DNA of 64,000 nucleotides. Origin: Biomphalaria glabrata (taxonomy: Eukaryota > Mollusca > Gastropoda > Planorbidae). This document shows positions 11,825 to 21,992 of this stretch, in pieces. The notes beneath the pieces are model-generated. The model was not told where the DNA came from and did not search any database. It worked only from the letters and a program-made list of their open reading frames with translations. Every line of letters begins with the position of its first letter. The stretch's first letter is position 1. The stretch lies in the NCBI RefSeq assembly GCF_947242115.1, contig NC_074713.1:6576001-6640000 (forward strand), read 5' to 3'. Made by a program: the position numbers and the translations under genes.

Positions 11825-11968
11825 ATGCTCTGTGGGCCCAGTGGCACCCTAACGATATTGCGTAATATTTAATGTAAAAAAAAAACCCACTCATTTGGGG
11901 GTCCCTTTGAAGTGGGGCCCGGGGGAATTTTCAAATTCTCTCCCTCCCCCACACTAGCTACGCCTCTG
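11825..11968. mobile_element. hAT-like transposon end
   Basis: The right boundary reads CTAGCTACGCCTCTG, the complement of CAGAGGCGTAGCTAG, a terminal sequence common in animal hAT elements. Inside are GC-rich blocks GGGGGTCCCTTTGAAGTGGG and CTCCCTCCCCCAC. No matching left end was found, so only one end is called and the start is approximate. Confidence 0.45.
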
Positions 11969-12020
11969 GTTACGTCGTCATCATTTAGAAATTTGATAAA
12001 GTGTTCTAGCACTTAAACTT

Positions 12021-12290
12021 TTAGATCTGATACGTCAACAAAACCCGAATGTAAGGGACATCTGCTCTTTGTGACGTGCAGTCAAAGATGACGGAAAAAT
12101 ATTTAGCAAGTTTGATTTTATCAATAATGTTCCCTTTTACTTCTAATGCCATCAGGTCTATAATATCGTTTTGAATCCTATGCCCGATGTAATGGTCGTG
12201 AGTCTCGTCGTTCTTAATTCGTCGAAGATGTTCTTGCATGGTTGGGTCGACTCGGCCATTATCTCAACCAAGCCTGAATCGCTACAATTT
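12021..12290 (-). pseudogene. hAT-related transposase fragment (DUF4371 / ZMYM-like)
   Basis: The 72-residue minus-strand frame 12239-12021 includes ETHDHYIGHRIQNDIIDLMA, then DKIKLAKYFSVIFDCTS. This matches the DUF4371 block of hAT-derived TTF/ZMYM-type transposases as I remember it (QNELI-LMA, then AKYFSVI-D-T). A neighbouring frame upstream, near a T homopolymer at 12316-12340, may contain more. The downstream catalytic and dimerisation regions are absent here. It is a broken DNA-transposon relic, possibly belonging to the end at 11968. Confidence 0.6.
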
Positions 12291-12619
12291 TTGTAAAGAC
12301 TGCGCGCTAATGCAGTTTTTTTTTTTTTTTTTTTTTTTTTTGCCGTTATTGGTAGCGCTATCATTTGACATTCTCAGAGCTCAATTCACCCAGGCAGTCT
12401 TACACTTAACGGGATTTACAGAAACCTCATGCTGCTGTAGTTCATTATATGTCATGGTAACATGGTAATTGGTATCATATAGACTATAGAGTCTAGATGC
12501 GTGGAAAGATTTTCAAAGATATTGAGTCCTAGTTTATGAGAACTGATCCGGTTTTCGAAGCTGACGGTGACAATGAATGTCCGATCGCCCCCCCCCCCTT
12601 TTTTCATCCCCACTTGCCA

Positions 12620-12815
12620 TACCCCATAAGGCCGCTACTGCCTACTCGTTATGCATGTTAACCAATGACTTCAATTCTGCCAAGTTGCTGGTTTTCCTGG
12701 CTGGCTCAGGCAACCCGGCCATTCCATGCTCTAATAGCACTAGGGAAGAAGGAGCATTTGCACAAATTTGTCCCAGCATATTAAACGAGGAATGTGCCTT
12801 TATCTTTGTGTCTTT
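12620..12815 (-). mobile_element. CR1/L2-like LINE ORF2 C-terminal relic
   Basis: Minus-strand translation gives KDKGTFLV, then YAGTNLCKCSFFPSAIRAWN. The SFFPSAIRAWN core is the signature near the C-terminus of CR1/L2-type LINE ORF2 proteins. In-frame stops occur on both sides of this core (after FLV, and after GRVA), so it is dead. Blocks of the same sequence recur at about 10775-10880. Confidence 0.6.
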
Positions 12816-12866
12816 CTGAATTTTTTAATTAGATTTTGCCTTTTAATTGAAGATTATCGTTCAGTG

Positions 12867-15285
12867 CAGTGACGTCACAAGAGGGGTGCTGGGGTAGCAG
12901 TCCGCACCGGGTGACACCCATTAGGGGGGGGAGGTGACACCGTGACTTCCGTGACCTATGTCGAAGGTGCCGGTGACACCCGAATGGAAAAAAAAAATAA
13001 TATTGGCAAAAACTAGAAAATAAAAGCCCGAATGGAAAAATTGAATATCGGCAAAAACTAGAAGATTAAAAAAAATAATCTCAAGATATAAGGCTTGTCT
13101 TCGAGTCCGAAGATTAATGAGGAATACAGTATTTCCCGTGGCTGCGCAGCCCCAGCTGTGACCTACATATTTTGCCACATCCAGGGCAAGCATAACCATT
13201 GTCCGCAGGTGGTCGATTTAGATTTTCTTTTCGTCGTCTGCGTTTGTCCTCGGCAGCAGATTTTCTTTTGGTCTCAAATGTGTATCTCGCGGCCTTCGTG
13301 AGTGACCTCCAGCTGTCTCGTTCCGACGCCGCATGCAGCCAGGTGCTCTCTTCTATGTCAGCCAAGGCAAGTTGACGCCTAAGCTGGTCTTTGAAGCGTT
13401 TCCGTGGGGCGCCTCTATATATTTTATTTTATTTGGTAAAATTTCCAAAAAGTTAAGTGATAACAAGGGGGAGGCATAAAGGCAGTTTTTTTTTAATAGA
13501 AAAAAAAAACTTGTTTGCATTTGGTTATTGTATATTTTAGTATTAATTAGGTGAAAGAGACTTTATTGCTAAATTTTAAGGTAAATTAAATTATAATTAT
13601 GTGACATCATTTTATCGTCCAAGTAGAACTTTTCTACGTTAGCAGCAAGAGCGATTCAAATGGCTCTTGTAAAGAAAACATTATAATGCCTCTTCAACAA
13701 CGTGATTCTAGAGTCTACCCCGTTTTTTACGGCAGTACAAACCAATTCCTCTCGACTAACATACCATCGTAATATTGACGTTTTTTGATTGAAAAGAACA
13801 GGCCCACTACAGGACGCCTTTATAAAGATAAGGACGATCTTAGGACAACAAGCCCAGTACAAACTCGCATGAACTAATGCAGCTTTCCTCAAGCTGTGGT
13901 GGGAAGCGGCCGACGTTCTCTCACGAGGCCGCGAGACCCTGACCAATGGGGAGAGGGTGAAGCAATTCAAATGATTTTACACGGTATAATTAAAAAGTTC
14001 ATTGTAGTTATCAATCAAATTTTGAATATTAACCCAGTGAAATGTCATTATCAATGTTTAAAAAGTAAAAATAGTGTAAGATAAAGACTTCGTATATCTA
14101 CTAATAAGGATCTTTTAAAATGTTTACCTTTTTGAGTGTTAGGCGTCTGCAAAAAATATTGATTAAAAACTTTTTAAAGAATACATTTTAAAACTTCTCT
14201 ACTGACGTGATTCTTTTTAAATAGTCAGAATTATCTAAAGTGTTTAAATAACTTTTTATGACAAAAACTAAAAAGTTGGCCGCAAGCCTTCTTACTGAAC
14301 ACGAAGATGAACTTAAGACATACTTGGCCATATGTACATTGAACATCTGTCGTATAATAGTATTGGCCAATGCTGCCTACTTCTTTAATAGACTTAATTT
14401 TAGCAATTTTTTAAAACTAGTATAAATAGTGTGCTCAGATTCCAAGAAAATATTTCTTTATCGGAACGTCCCACTCTGTTATAATTTAATACTGACATGG
14501 GCTCTTCTTACTACGGGAAGAAAAATATGTTGAAGACTACACATAATATGCTGAGAATGAAGGAAAACGCTTGGAGGAGCTAACAGCGCATCAACAAACC
14601 ATCTTGCTGGATGGATAGAAACCCTAACTTCTCTCTAATACAATCTCCTAAAAGAACGTTTTCAGTTATACAAAACAGTATAAAATTATGTGCATATATA
14701 ACACTATTTCTGAAAAAAAAAAGTTAAGCCGGCGCGGGCGCCAACAGTAAAAGTTAGAGAAACACTTCCTTGAATGTCTAGCTCTCACACTTCAGATACG
14801 ACCCGTTCACCTTTCCTTAATTGAATTTTATTTGATCTGCAAACTTCTTTCTAGTATAAATTGTACACGATAGACTTAAGGAAAATGAGTTTCTGAGGCT
14901 CAGAAATGCTGAAAAATCCTTGGTGCCCGGGGCGACCTCGATAGGTGACCTTAAAGCGCTCCCCGAGACCAATAGATGACTAAAGTAGCTGCAAACTTAC
15001 ATTTTCCCCTCTAGATGGTAGTAAAAGTTTAAATAACACAGGAAAATGTTATAACGTTTCCGTCTAAAAGTCGAATAAAGGAAACATGATTTGGTGATTT
15101 TAATAAATATGCATTGTAAAGTTTGCAAAAGTAATGAAAAAAAATTAACTAATTTTGCTTTTGTGCAAAAATCGATGAAAATAGATAATCAGCTTACTGT
15201 ATTGGTTCAACAAAATTAATTTCTATTGGGAAAAGTGGATAAAAGGGGGGAGGGGTGACACCGACCCTGCCTGGTGAAGCCACTG
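12867..15285. mobile_element. hAT-type DNA transposon, 2.4 kb, with nested LINE tail
   Basis: The left end is CAGTGACGTCACAAGAGGGG and the right end reads, on the complement, CAGTGGCTTCACCAGGCAGG. They are imperfect terminal inverted repeats with the hAT CAGTG start. The 8-bp sequence GTTCAGTG flanks both sides exactly (12859-12866 and 15286-15293), as expected for hAT insertion. Internal GTGACACC motifs lie near each end. A minus-strand frame at 14188-14370 (KSYLNT then SVEKF) resembles the C-terminal hAT dimerisation block but is weak. No full transposase is visible. A LINE tail lies inside at 13114-13417. The frame at 13656-13970 shows no known domain. Confidence 0.8.
13114..13417 (-). mobile_element. 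LINE ORF2 C-terminal tail with zinc finger
   Basis: Open from about 13417 down to the stop at 13114, with no start codon needed at 13365. The translation begins RGAPRKRFKDQLRRQLALAD, then WRSLTKAARYTFETKR, RRKENLNRPPADNGY, and a terminal CPGCGKICRSQLGLRSH finger. This is the C-terminal region of a non-LTR retrotransposon endonuclease/reverse transcriptase ORF2. The 5' side is cut at a TATATTTTATTTTATTTGG junction. It is nested in the hAT element 12867-15285. Relatives lie at 9060 and 39170. Confidence 0.75.
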
Positions 15286-15372
15286 GTTCAGTGTTTATGT
15301 ATAATTTCTACGTAACTTTTTGAGTCTTCTCTCCTAAAGGCTTTCTAAATTTAGTGATTTTACTAAGGCCGC

Positions 15373-15430
15373 TAAGGGTGTTACTCTAGTCAAATGTTTT
15401 AAGTTTAGCAGTTTCCCCTTTAAGTCGTAT
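15373..15430 (+). repeat. 58-bp module shared with 28505-28562 and 33908-33965
   Basis: The sequence runs from TAAGGGTGTTACTCTAGTC to CCCCTTTAAGTCGTAT and is identical, as far as I can read, to 28505-28562 and 33908-33965. Here it directly abuts the left end of a GC-rich array. At the other loci it lies about 700 bp beyond the array and in the opposite orientation relative to it. Its role is unknown. It could be a transposon end or a repeated insertion mark. Confidence 0.75.
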
Positions 15431-17345
15431 TTTGGGCCCAGTAAGGGCCCCAACTGGGCAAGCCCATGCTAACCATATGGGCCCCAAGTGGGGGATGAAC
15501 GTTGGCCCAAACGGGTGCCCTTAGGGCTGAGTCTGGGCTCAGTCAGGGGGCCCAGAAAATCCCAGTGTTAAACCCTTGTGGGGCCAGTAAGGGGAAGGAC
15601 GTGTGGGCCCCAACAGGGTAAGAGATACTTGGCCCTTTGGGGACAATTAATGAAAGCCCAATTAGGGCCCTTAAGGGTCTATTCTGGGCTCAGTTAGGGG
15701 GCCCAGATAAAACCCTGACAAAACCCTCATGGGGCCAGTATGGGGCAAACATTGAGGGGCCAGAAAGGGCTAACCACATGGGCCCAATTTGGGGGATGAA
15801 CGTTGGCCCAAACGGGTGCCCTTAGGGCTGAGTCTGGGCTCAGTTAGGGGGCCCAGATGAACCCTTGATGGAACCCTCATGGGGCCAGTATGAGGCAAAC
15901 ATTGAGGGGCCAGAAAGGGCTAACCACATGGGCCCCATTTGGGGGATGAACGTTGGCCCAAACGGGTGCCCTAAGGGCTGAGTCTGGGCTCAGTTAGGGG
16001 GCCCAGATGAAGCCCTGATGGAACCCTCATGGGGCCAGTATGGGGTAAACATTGAGGGGCCAGAAAGGGCTAACCACATGGGCCCAATTTGGGGGATGAA
16101 CGTTGGCCCAAACGGGTGCCCTTAGGGCTGGGTCTGGGCTCAGTTAGGGGGCCCAGATGAAGCCCTGATGGAACCCTCTGGGGCCAGTATGGGGTAAACA
16201 TTGAGGGGCCAGAAAGGGCTAACCACATGGGCCCAATTTGGGGGATGAACGTTGGCCCAAACGGGTGCCCTTAGGGCTGAGTCTGGGCTCAGTTAGGGGG
16301 CCCAGATGAAGCCCTGATGGAACCCTCATGGGGCCAGTATGGGGTAAACATTGAGGGGCCAGCAAGGGCTAACCACATGGGCCCAATTTGGGGGATGAAC
16401 GTTGGCCCAAACCGGTGCCCTTAGGGCTGAGTCTGTGCTCAGTTAGGGGGCCCAGATGAAGCCCTGATGGGGCCAGTATGGGGTAAACATTGAGGGGCCA
16501 GAAAGGGCTAACCACATGGGCCCAATTTGGGGGATGAACGTTGGCCCAAACGGGTGCCCTTAGGGCTGAGTCTGGGCTCAGTTAGGGGGCCCAGATGAAG
16601 CCCTGATGGAACCCTCATGGGGCCAGTATGGGGTAAACATTGAGGGGCCAGAAAGGGCTAAACACATGGGCCCCATTTGGGGGATGAACGTTGGCCCAAA
16701 CGGGTGCCCTTAGGGCTGAGTCTGGGCTCAGTTAGGGGGCCCAGATGAAGCCCTGATGGAACCCTCATGGGGCCAGTATGGGGTAAACATTGAGGGGCCA
16801 GAAAGGGCTAACCACATGGGCCCAATTTGGGGGATGAACGTTGGCCCAAACGGGTGCCCTTAGGGCTGAGTCTGGGCTCAGTTAGGGGGCCCAGATGAAG
16901 CCCTGATGGGGCCAGTATGGGGTAAACATTGAGGGGCCAGAAAGGGCTAACCACATGGGCCCAATTTGGGGATGAACGTTGGCCCAAACGGGTGCCCTTA
17001 GGGCTGAGTCTGGGCTCAGTTAGGGGGCCCAGATGAAGCCCTGATGGAACCCTCATGGGGCCAGTATGGGGTAAACATTGAGGGGCCAGAAAGGGCTAAA
17101 CACATGGGCCCCATTTGGGGGATGAACGTTGGCCCAAATGGGTGCCCTTAGGGCTGAGTCTGGGCCCAGTTAGGGGGCCCAGATGAAGCCCTGATGGATC
17201 CCTTATGGGGCCAGTATGGGGCAAACATTGAGAGGCCTGAAAGGGCTAACCACATGGGCCCCATTTGGGGGATGAATGTTGGCCCAAACGGGTGCCCTTA
17301 GGGCTGAGTCTGGGTTCAGTTAGGGGCCCAGATGAGGCCAGTAAG
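15431..17345 (+). repeat. GC-rich tandem array, 150-bp unit, about 12 copies
   Basis: The unit carries the landmarks GATGAACGTTGGCCCAAACG, GGGCTGAGTCTGGGCTCAG, TTAGGGGGCCCAGATGAAG and ATTGAGGGGCCAGAAAGG. The start-to-start spacing is 150 bp for most units. Two units near 16401-16540 and 16840-16978 are 138-139 bp because a 10-bp block (GAACCCTCAT) plus one or two bases is missing. The first two units (15431-15780) are divergent and correspond to the outer units of the array at 26111-27809, so both loci descend from one element. GGGCCC palindromes recur in every unit. Open frames such as 15637-15825 and 16808-17056 are by-products of the repeat and not genes. Confidence 0.9.
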
Positions 17346-19850
17346 AAATGACACTGAGCTCTAGCTGAAATGGCATAAAATGACATAAATAATTACATAA
17401 ACAATTTACTAGTTGAAATTAATAGTTTATTGCATTATAAAATGTTAATGTTAGCAACTATTTAAAATAATTAAAAATACCGGAATACACTAAAAAACTT
17501 TTTTTTAAAGTAAAAGCAATACCTGTAGCAAAGATTTTAACTGTGAAAATTGATCCTATAATATTTTAGTATACTATGGAAAATGCATTGAGTCAACAAA
17601 AAAGTTGTGAATGATAACATGAAAATCTATAACAAATTTATAAAGAACATAATTCAGGATCATCTACAGAAAGTATAAGTGCTGTATAAAAATTATGTTT
17701 AAAGCAAACAGTTTTGACAATCATAAAAACAACAACAAAAAACAACTTAGCTTTTGTAATTATGTAAAAAAAATGTAAAAAAATAAAAGTAACAAAAAAA
17801 GTATTGAGTTGGTGGAATGTAAGCAATATGTACACTGAAATAAGTAAAAGCATATTCATTTAAATATTAATTGTAATAAAAAATTGCTTAAAATGGCAAA
17901 TTAGAAATAAGTTTTTAAAATATGGATGCTTATATTTTTAAAAATACAATAAGTACTTATTATACCATAAAATTTTAAAAAAATATAATGGCTACCAAAT
18001 TTATGAAATTTTAACATGTACAAAAGCTTGAATAGCCTATACAGAAACCTATAAATTATATATAGAATGTAATTCAGAATTATCTAAACAAAGTATGAGC
18101 CTGCTGTATGTAAATTGAAAAGCAAACTGTTTTGACAATCATGAAACAAATTTTTTTTTAGATTATGTTGTACCGGTAGTTCTAAAGAAAAAATGACCAA
18201 AACAAAAATAAGCTACCTGTAACAAGTTTGTGAAATGTTAGCAATATAAACACTGAAATTTTAAAAACATACATTTAGAACATAATTGAACATTAAGTAA
18301 ATGACTTAATTTGTTTAAAATGAAATAAGTGTGAAACATACTTTTAGAAAAATACCAGTGCTTACTTTACAAAAAAAAATTAAAAAAATAAATACAAAGA
18401 ATAATTAATAACCATAAATATATAAATTTAAACAAGTAAAATATAATTAGAGAATGGTGCTTTTTAATCAATAGGGTCTACATGCACAAAAACCCAAAGC
18501 TGAGTCTGTTCGAGGTAAATATTCTCAAGACCTCGCCTAATTTTAGATGATAATATTTCAAAAAAATATAGGTCATGTACGTTACCCAGTACCAAAGAAA
18601 AAGTGTGTGCTCAACAATGAAAACTATACATTTATATATACCGGTAGCTCATGTTTATAATTTCAACAAAATATTTTTTTCAATTTTGAGCAGAGTAACT
18701 AGCTGCACTATCATATTCATAATTTTTTAACAGTGAATATTCTATGTAAGAAAGAGCAAATGTTTCAAGCTACTGTTCAAAAGCCAGTAAACAACAATGA
18801 TGCTCATATGGTACATCATCTGTAACTGTCAACTTATAACCTTATGTTGTAATAAAAGTAAAGTTCCCCTTTTCAAACTTAGCATCTATAGGGCAGATGA
18901 TGTTAAGGCCATCAGTTTCTTTGGCTAATGGTTAACAAGATCCAGCACATGTTTGAAATATTATATTTACTTATTTCTTTGTTGTTAAGTCTAGATAGGT
19001 AGTTGTTTTTTTTCCATTAGTCATTAGTTCTAATATCTGTAGTATGTAAATAAATTTGCTTGTGCATCTTACTTTTTTTAAACATTTATAAACTTTGATA
19101 AGGTTTGTTTGTAAAATGTTATACATGATTGGGATGTTCCTTCAGAGTTGAAGCCATCATCCTTCTTTTTTTACGATTTCTGTGCCATCACATGTGCCAA
19201 GTTCAAGTACTTTCTCTAAGTTATTTGACAGACTTGGGTAACTCACTTGAATAATCTATGAAGAACATAAAAAAAATAAATTTTTAAAAAATATATTCCT
19301 ATGCCTATGATTTCAAAATGAAATGTTCATATAAAACATACAAAAAACAAAATGATTTTCACTTTTTCCAAACCAAAAAATGCTGACATTATCTATTCAT
19401 GATTTGTGTATGCAGGCTTCATTAACTACTGTATTTTCGCACATGTACATATCCTGCACAAGTAAAAAAAAATTTTTTTTTAATCTTACAACTCGTATCA
19501 TATACCAAACGTGACTTGGCGTAAACTAACAGTACATTAATTGTTGTTTATCTATCCCTCAAGATGCAATTGAGCTTCAGTTGTTCCAACAAGTGATAAC
19601 AGAGTTCAAAATTCTGTGAAATATGAGCCTACCATGTATAAGTAGTATGTTTTTCCAATAGAAAGTCACTGACATAGTTATCTGGTGATGGTGGAGAAAA
19701 CATTTCACAACCACACAGCGAATTATAGGAGGTATAAAGACCTAACAGTTTACACACAATATTCATAAAAAATTAAAATACTTATGAGCCTCTTAGGTTA
19801 GGTTGACACAGCATTTGATCAAGAAATGATTTGAAAGAAAAGTAACAATG
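17346..19850. other. AT-rich intergenic DNA with a SINE scrap
   Basis: No gene is recognised. The DNA is strongly AT-rich with many A and T runs. A family B SINE fragment in minus orientation lies at about 18885-18965 (shares GGGCAGATGATGT and GGTTAACAAG). A family A fragment with GATGTTCCTTCAGAGTTGAA lies near 19132. The minus-strand frame 17638-17859 is low-complexity and not supported. Confidence 0.6.
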
Positions 19851-20037
19851 CAATGGACCTCATTCACCAATCGTAAACAAACAACATTTAGTCACGTGAT
19901 CTTATTGATAAAACAATGAAAAAACTGTCACGTGACAACCATCATGAATTAAACATGAGATCGTAAATTATATAGAAGAGATAAAGCACCACGTGGCTAA
20001 ATGTTGTTTGTTTACGATTGGTGAATGAGGTCCATTG
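19851..20037. mobile_element. Palindromic MITE, 187 bp, with near-perfect 48-bp inverted repeats
   Basis: The left arm begins CAATGGACCTCATTCACCAA and runs through CATTTAGTCACGTG. The right arm is its complement, ending GAATGAGGTCCATTG at 20037, with one mismatch noticed (T versus C before CACGTG). The arms are about 48 bp. Three CACGTG E-box palindromes are present. No clear target duplication could be read, so the superfamily is unknown. There is no coding capacity. Confidence 0.85.
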
Positions 20038-20297
20038 TGGCATAAAAAAAAATTATAAAGATTATGTTAGTTAAAAATATGGAAATAAAAATTCATACCT
20101 AATATCCATAATTTGGATTGAAAATTCAATACATTTATTTTCTGTTTGTGCCATGTCCAGTCCAGCCAAGTTATAATCCATACTATTGTTCTCTTAATGC
20201 TGTTTTCACTGGATAGATCTGTAATATATAAGATGAGATAATTATGATTCTGCTGACACATAAAATAAATAAATAGCTGAATTATTGTTTCACATTA

Positions 20298-21990
20298 GGT
20301 ACTTCGATAAAAATTTCAAAATGATCACAATGCAATGGAACCTATTTAGTTAGATAGAGCTTGAGAAATGCTTTCCAATGATACCAATTTTATATTGCTG
20401 AGTTAATTGTGGGGGAAGTTATTAAATTTTTAGTGGCCAAAAATTAGCCTTCTTTAGCCTTTGTAAATAAATAAAAAATCTGACCGAAACATCTGACAGT
20501 TGAACTTAAATTAACTGTATTATAAAAAGTCTTAAAGATATGGGGTTGAAACTTCACACTCTTTTACATTAACCAGTATTCTGTTAAAATAAATTAAAAA
20601 AATAAGACCAAGCAATAAAATCTTTGAAAAAAAGTTAATATATAAAAAAAGCCTTCAACAAAAAATAAAAATATATGTGATTTTGTCATCATATGAGCCC
20701 AAAAATCACAAATAAAACAAATCAGAGATCTGTATTGTGTTTTATTTTGTTTAATTATAATTCTACTTTATTTAAATAGCTATTTATATGCATCAGATAG
20801 ATAATTCTTATAAATTATAAATGAAAATAGCACTGCGCAGAAAAATATTTCCTAAAATTTAATGACTATAAGTTTCATAAACTTCATAAAAAAACAGTTT
20901 TAACCTTTTTGTAGAGCACTGGCAATTAATCATTTTAAAATGCCTTAATTTAAATGCTTTAAAAATTAGATTGTAAATGAAAAATTTCTTGCTTCGGACA
21001 ATAAAATAAAAAAGAAACCTTGCGATTTTTTTAGAAGTTATTAAAAGATTTTTTTACTTGAATTTTTGTGCAATAATAGCTCATCATTTTAAAAATATAA
21101 TGTACTCATTTATTAACTAATAATTTACATGTACATTAATAGAAAAAAACAACACACAGAAAAAAAAATATTAGTTCGCTGAGCTAAAAATATGAAAACA
21201 AAATTTTTATATTTAATATTATTTTTTAAAGTAATTAAACTTTTACTTTAAAATTTGCAGATTACAAAGTCATTTTAATAAAGACACATTCCCTCTCCAT
21301 AATCTAGCATTCAAACACTATAAAAGTTAATCTAAATGAAAGATTCCTATGTGTGCTTCTAAAAATAGCTTGTGATAGACAGAAATTGACCATTTCCAGT
21401 AAATCAGTGTTGGTTGTTACTAAAAATAGATTTTAACCATCAACTTTGAAAATTAATATCTAAAGCTAAAGAGTGCGCCAAGCTACAAAGTTCAAACTTA
21501 GCACACAGATATATATTAACATGCTAAATTCAATAGAATTAGTGAGATTGTTGTAACTATAAACACTTTTATTTTATTTAAAAAAGAAAATTTTACCCTT
21601 CTTTGTCTTTGTTAATTTTAATATCAAATATCTTTAAAGTGCGCCAAGAGAATTTAATGAAATTTGAAATATACACATTTCATAATATGAAATTATTGTA
21701 GCAAACAGCATTGTTGTAACTTTTATAGGAAAAAAGTTGTAAAAATGTCAACTGTCATATAAACTTTTGTTAAGAAAAATTTAACAGATTGGCTTCAAAA
21801 GCAAATAAAAATGATCTCTGATATCTTATGTTTACAAAAAGTAATCATAATTAGTCCTCAAATCAAATACAATATGCTAAAACTTTGATGGAAATGACCA
21901 CCCCTAAAAAAAGGGTAAAATGTGCTGACACACTTTTCAGCCATTTTTTGGGAGAAAAAAAATTGATCTAGGTAAGTTTATCGAAGTACC
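20298..21990. mobile_element. TA-flanked inverted-repeat element, Tc1/mariner-like, non-coding
   Basis: The left end GGTACTTCGATAAA is preceded by TA (20296-20297). The right end TTTATCGAAGTACC is followed by TA (21991-21992). The 14-bp inverted repeats are perfect and the TA duplication is the Tc1/mariner hallmark. The 1.69 kb interior is AT-rich and shows no DDE transposase. The phrase AAAGTGCGCCAAG or a close variant occurs twice (about 21471 and 21638). A chance inverted repeat is unlikely but cannot be ruled out without other copies. Confidence 0.6.
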
Positions 21991-21992
21991 TA

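Noticed and set aside
15637-17056. Open frames in the GC-rich arrays (also 27508-27717 and 32911-33120)
   Set aside because: Translations are repeat by-products rich in G, P and L with no domain.
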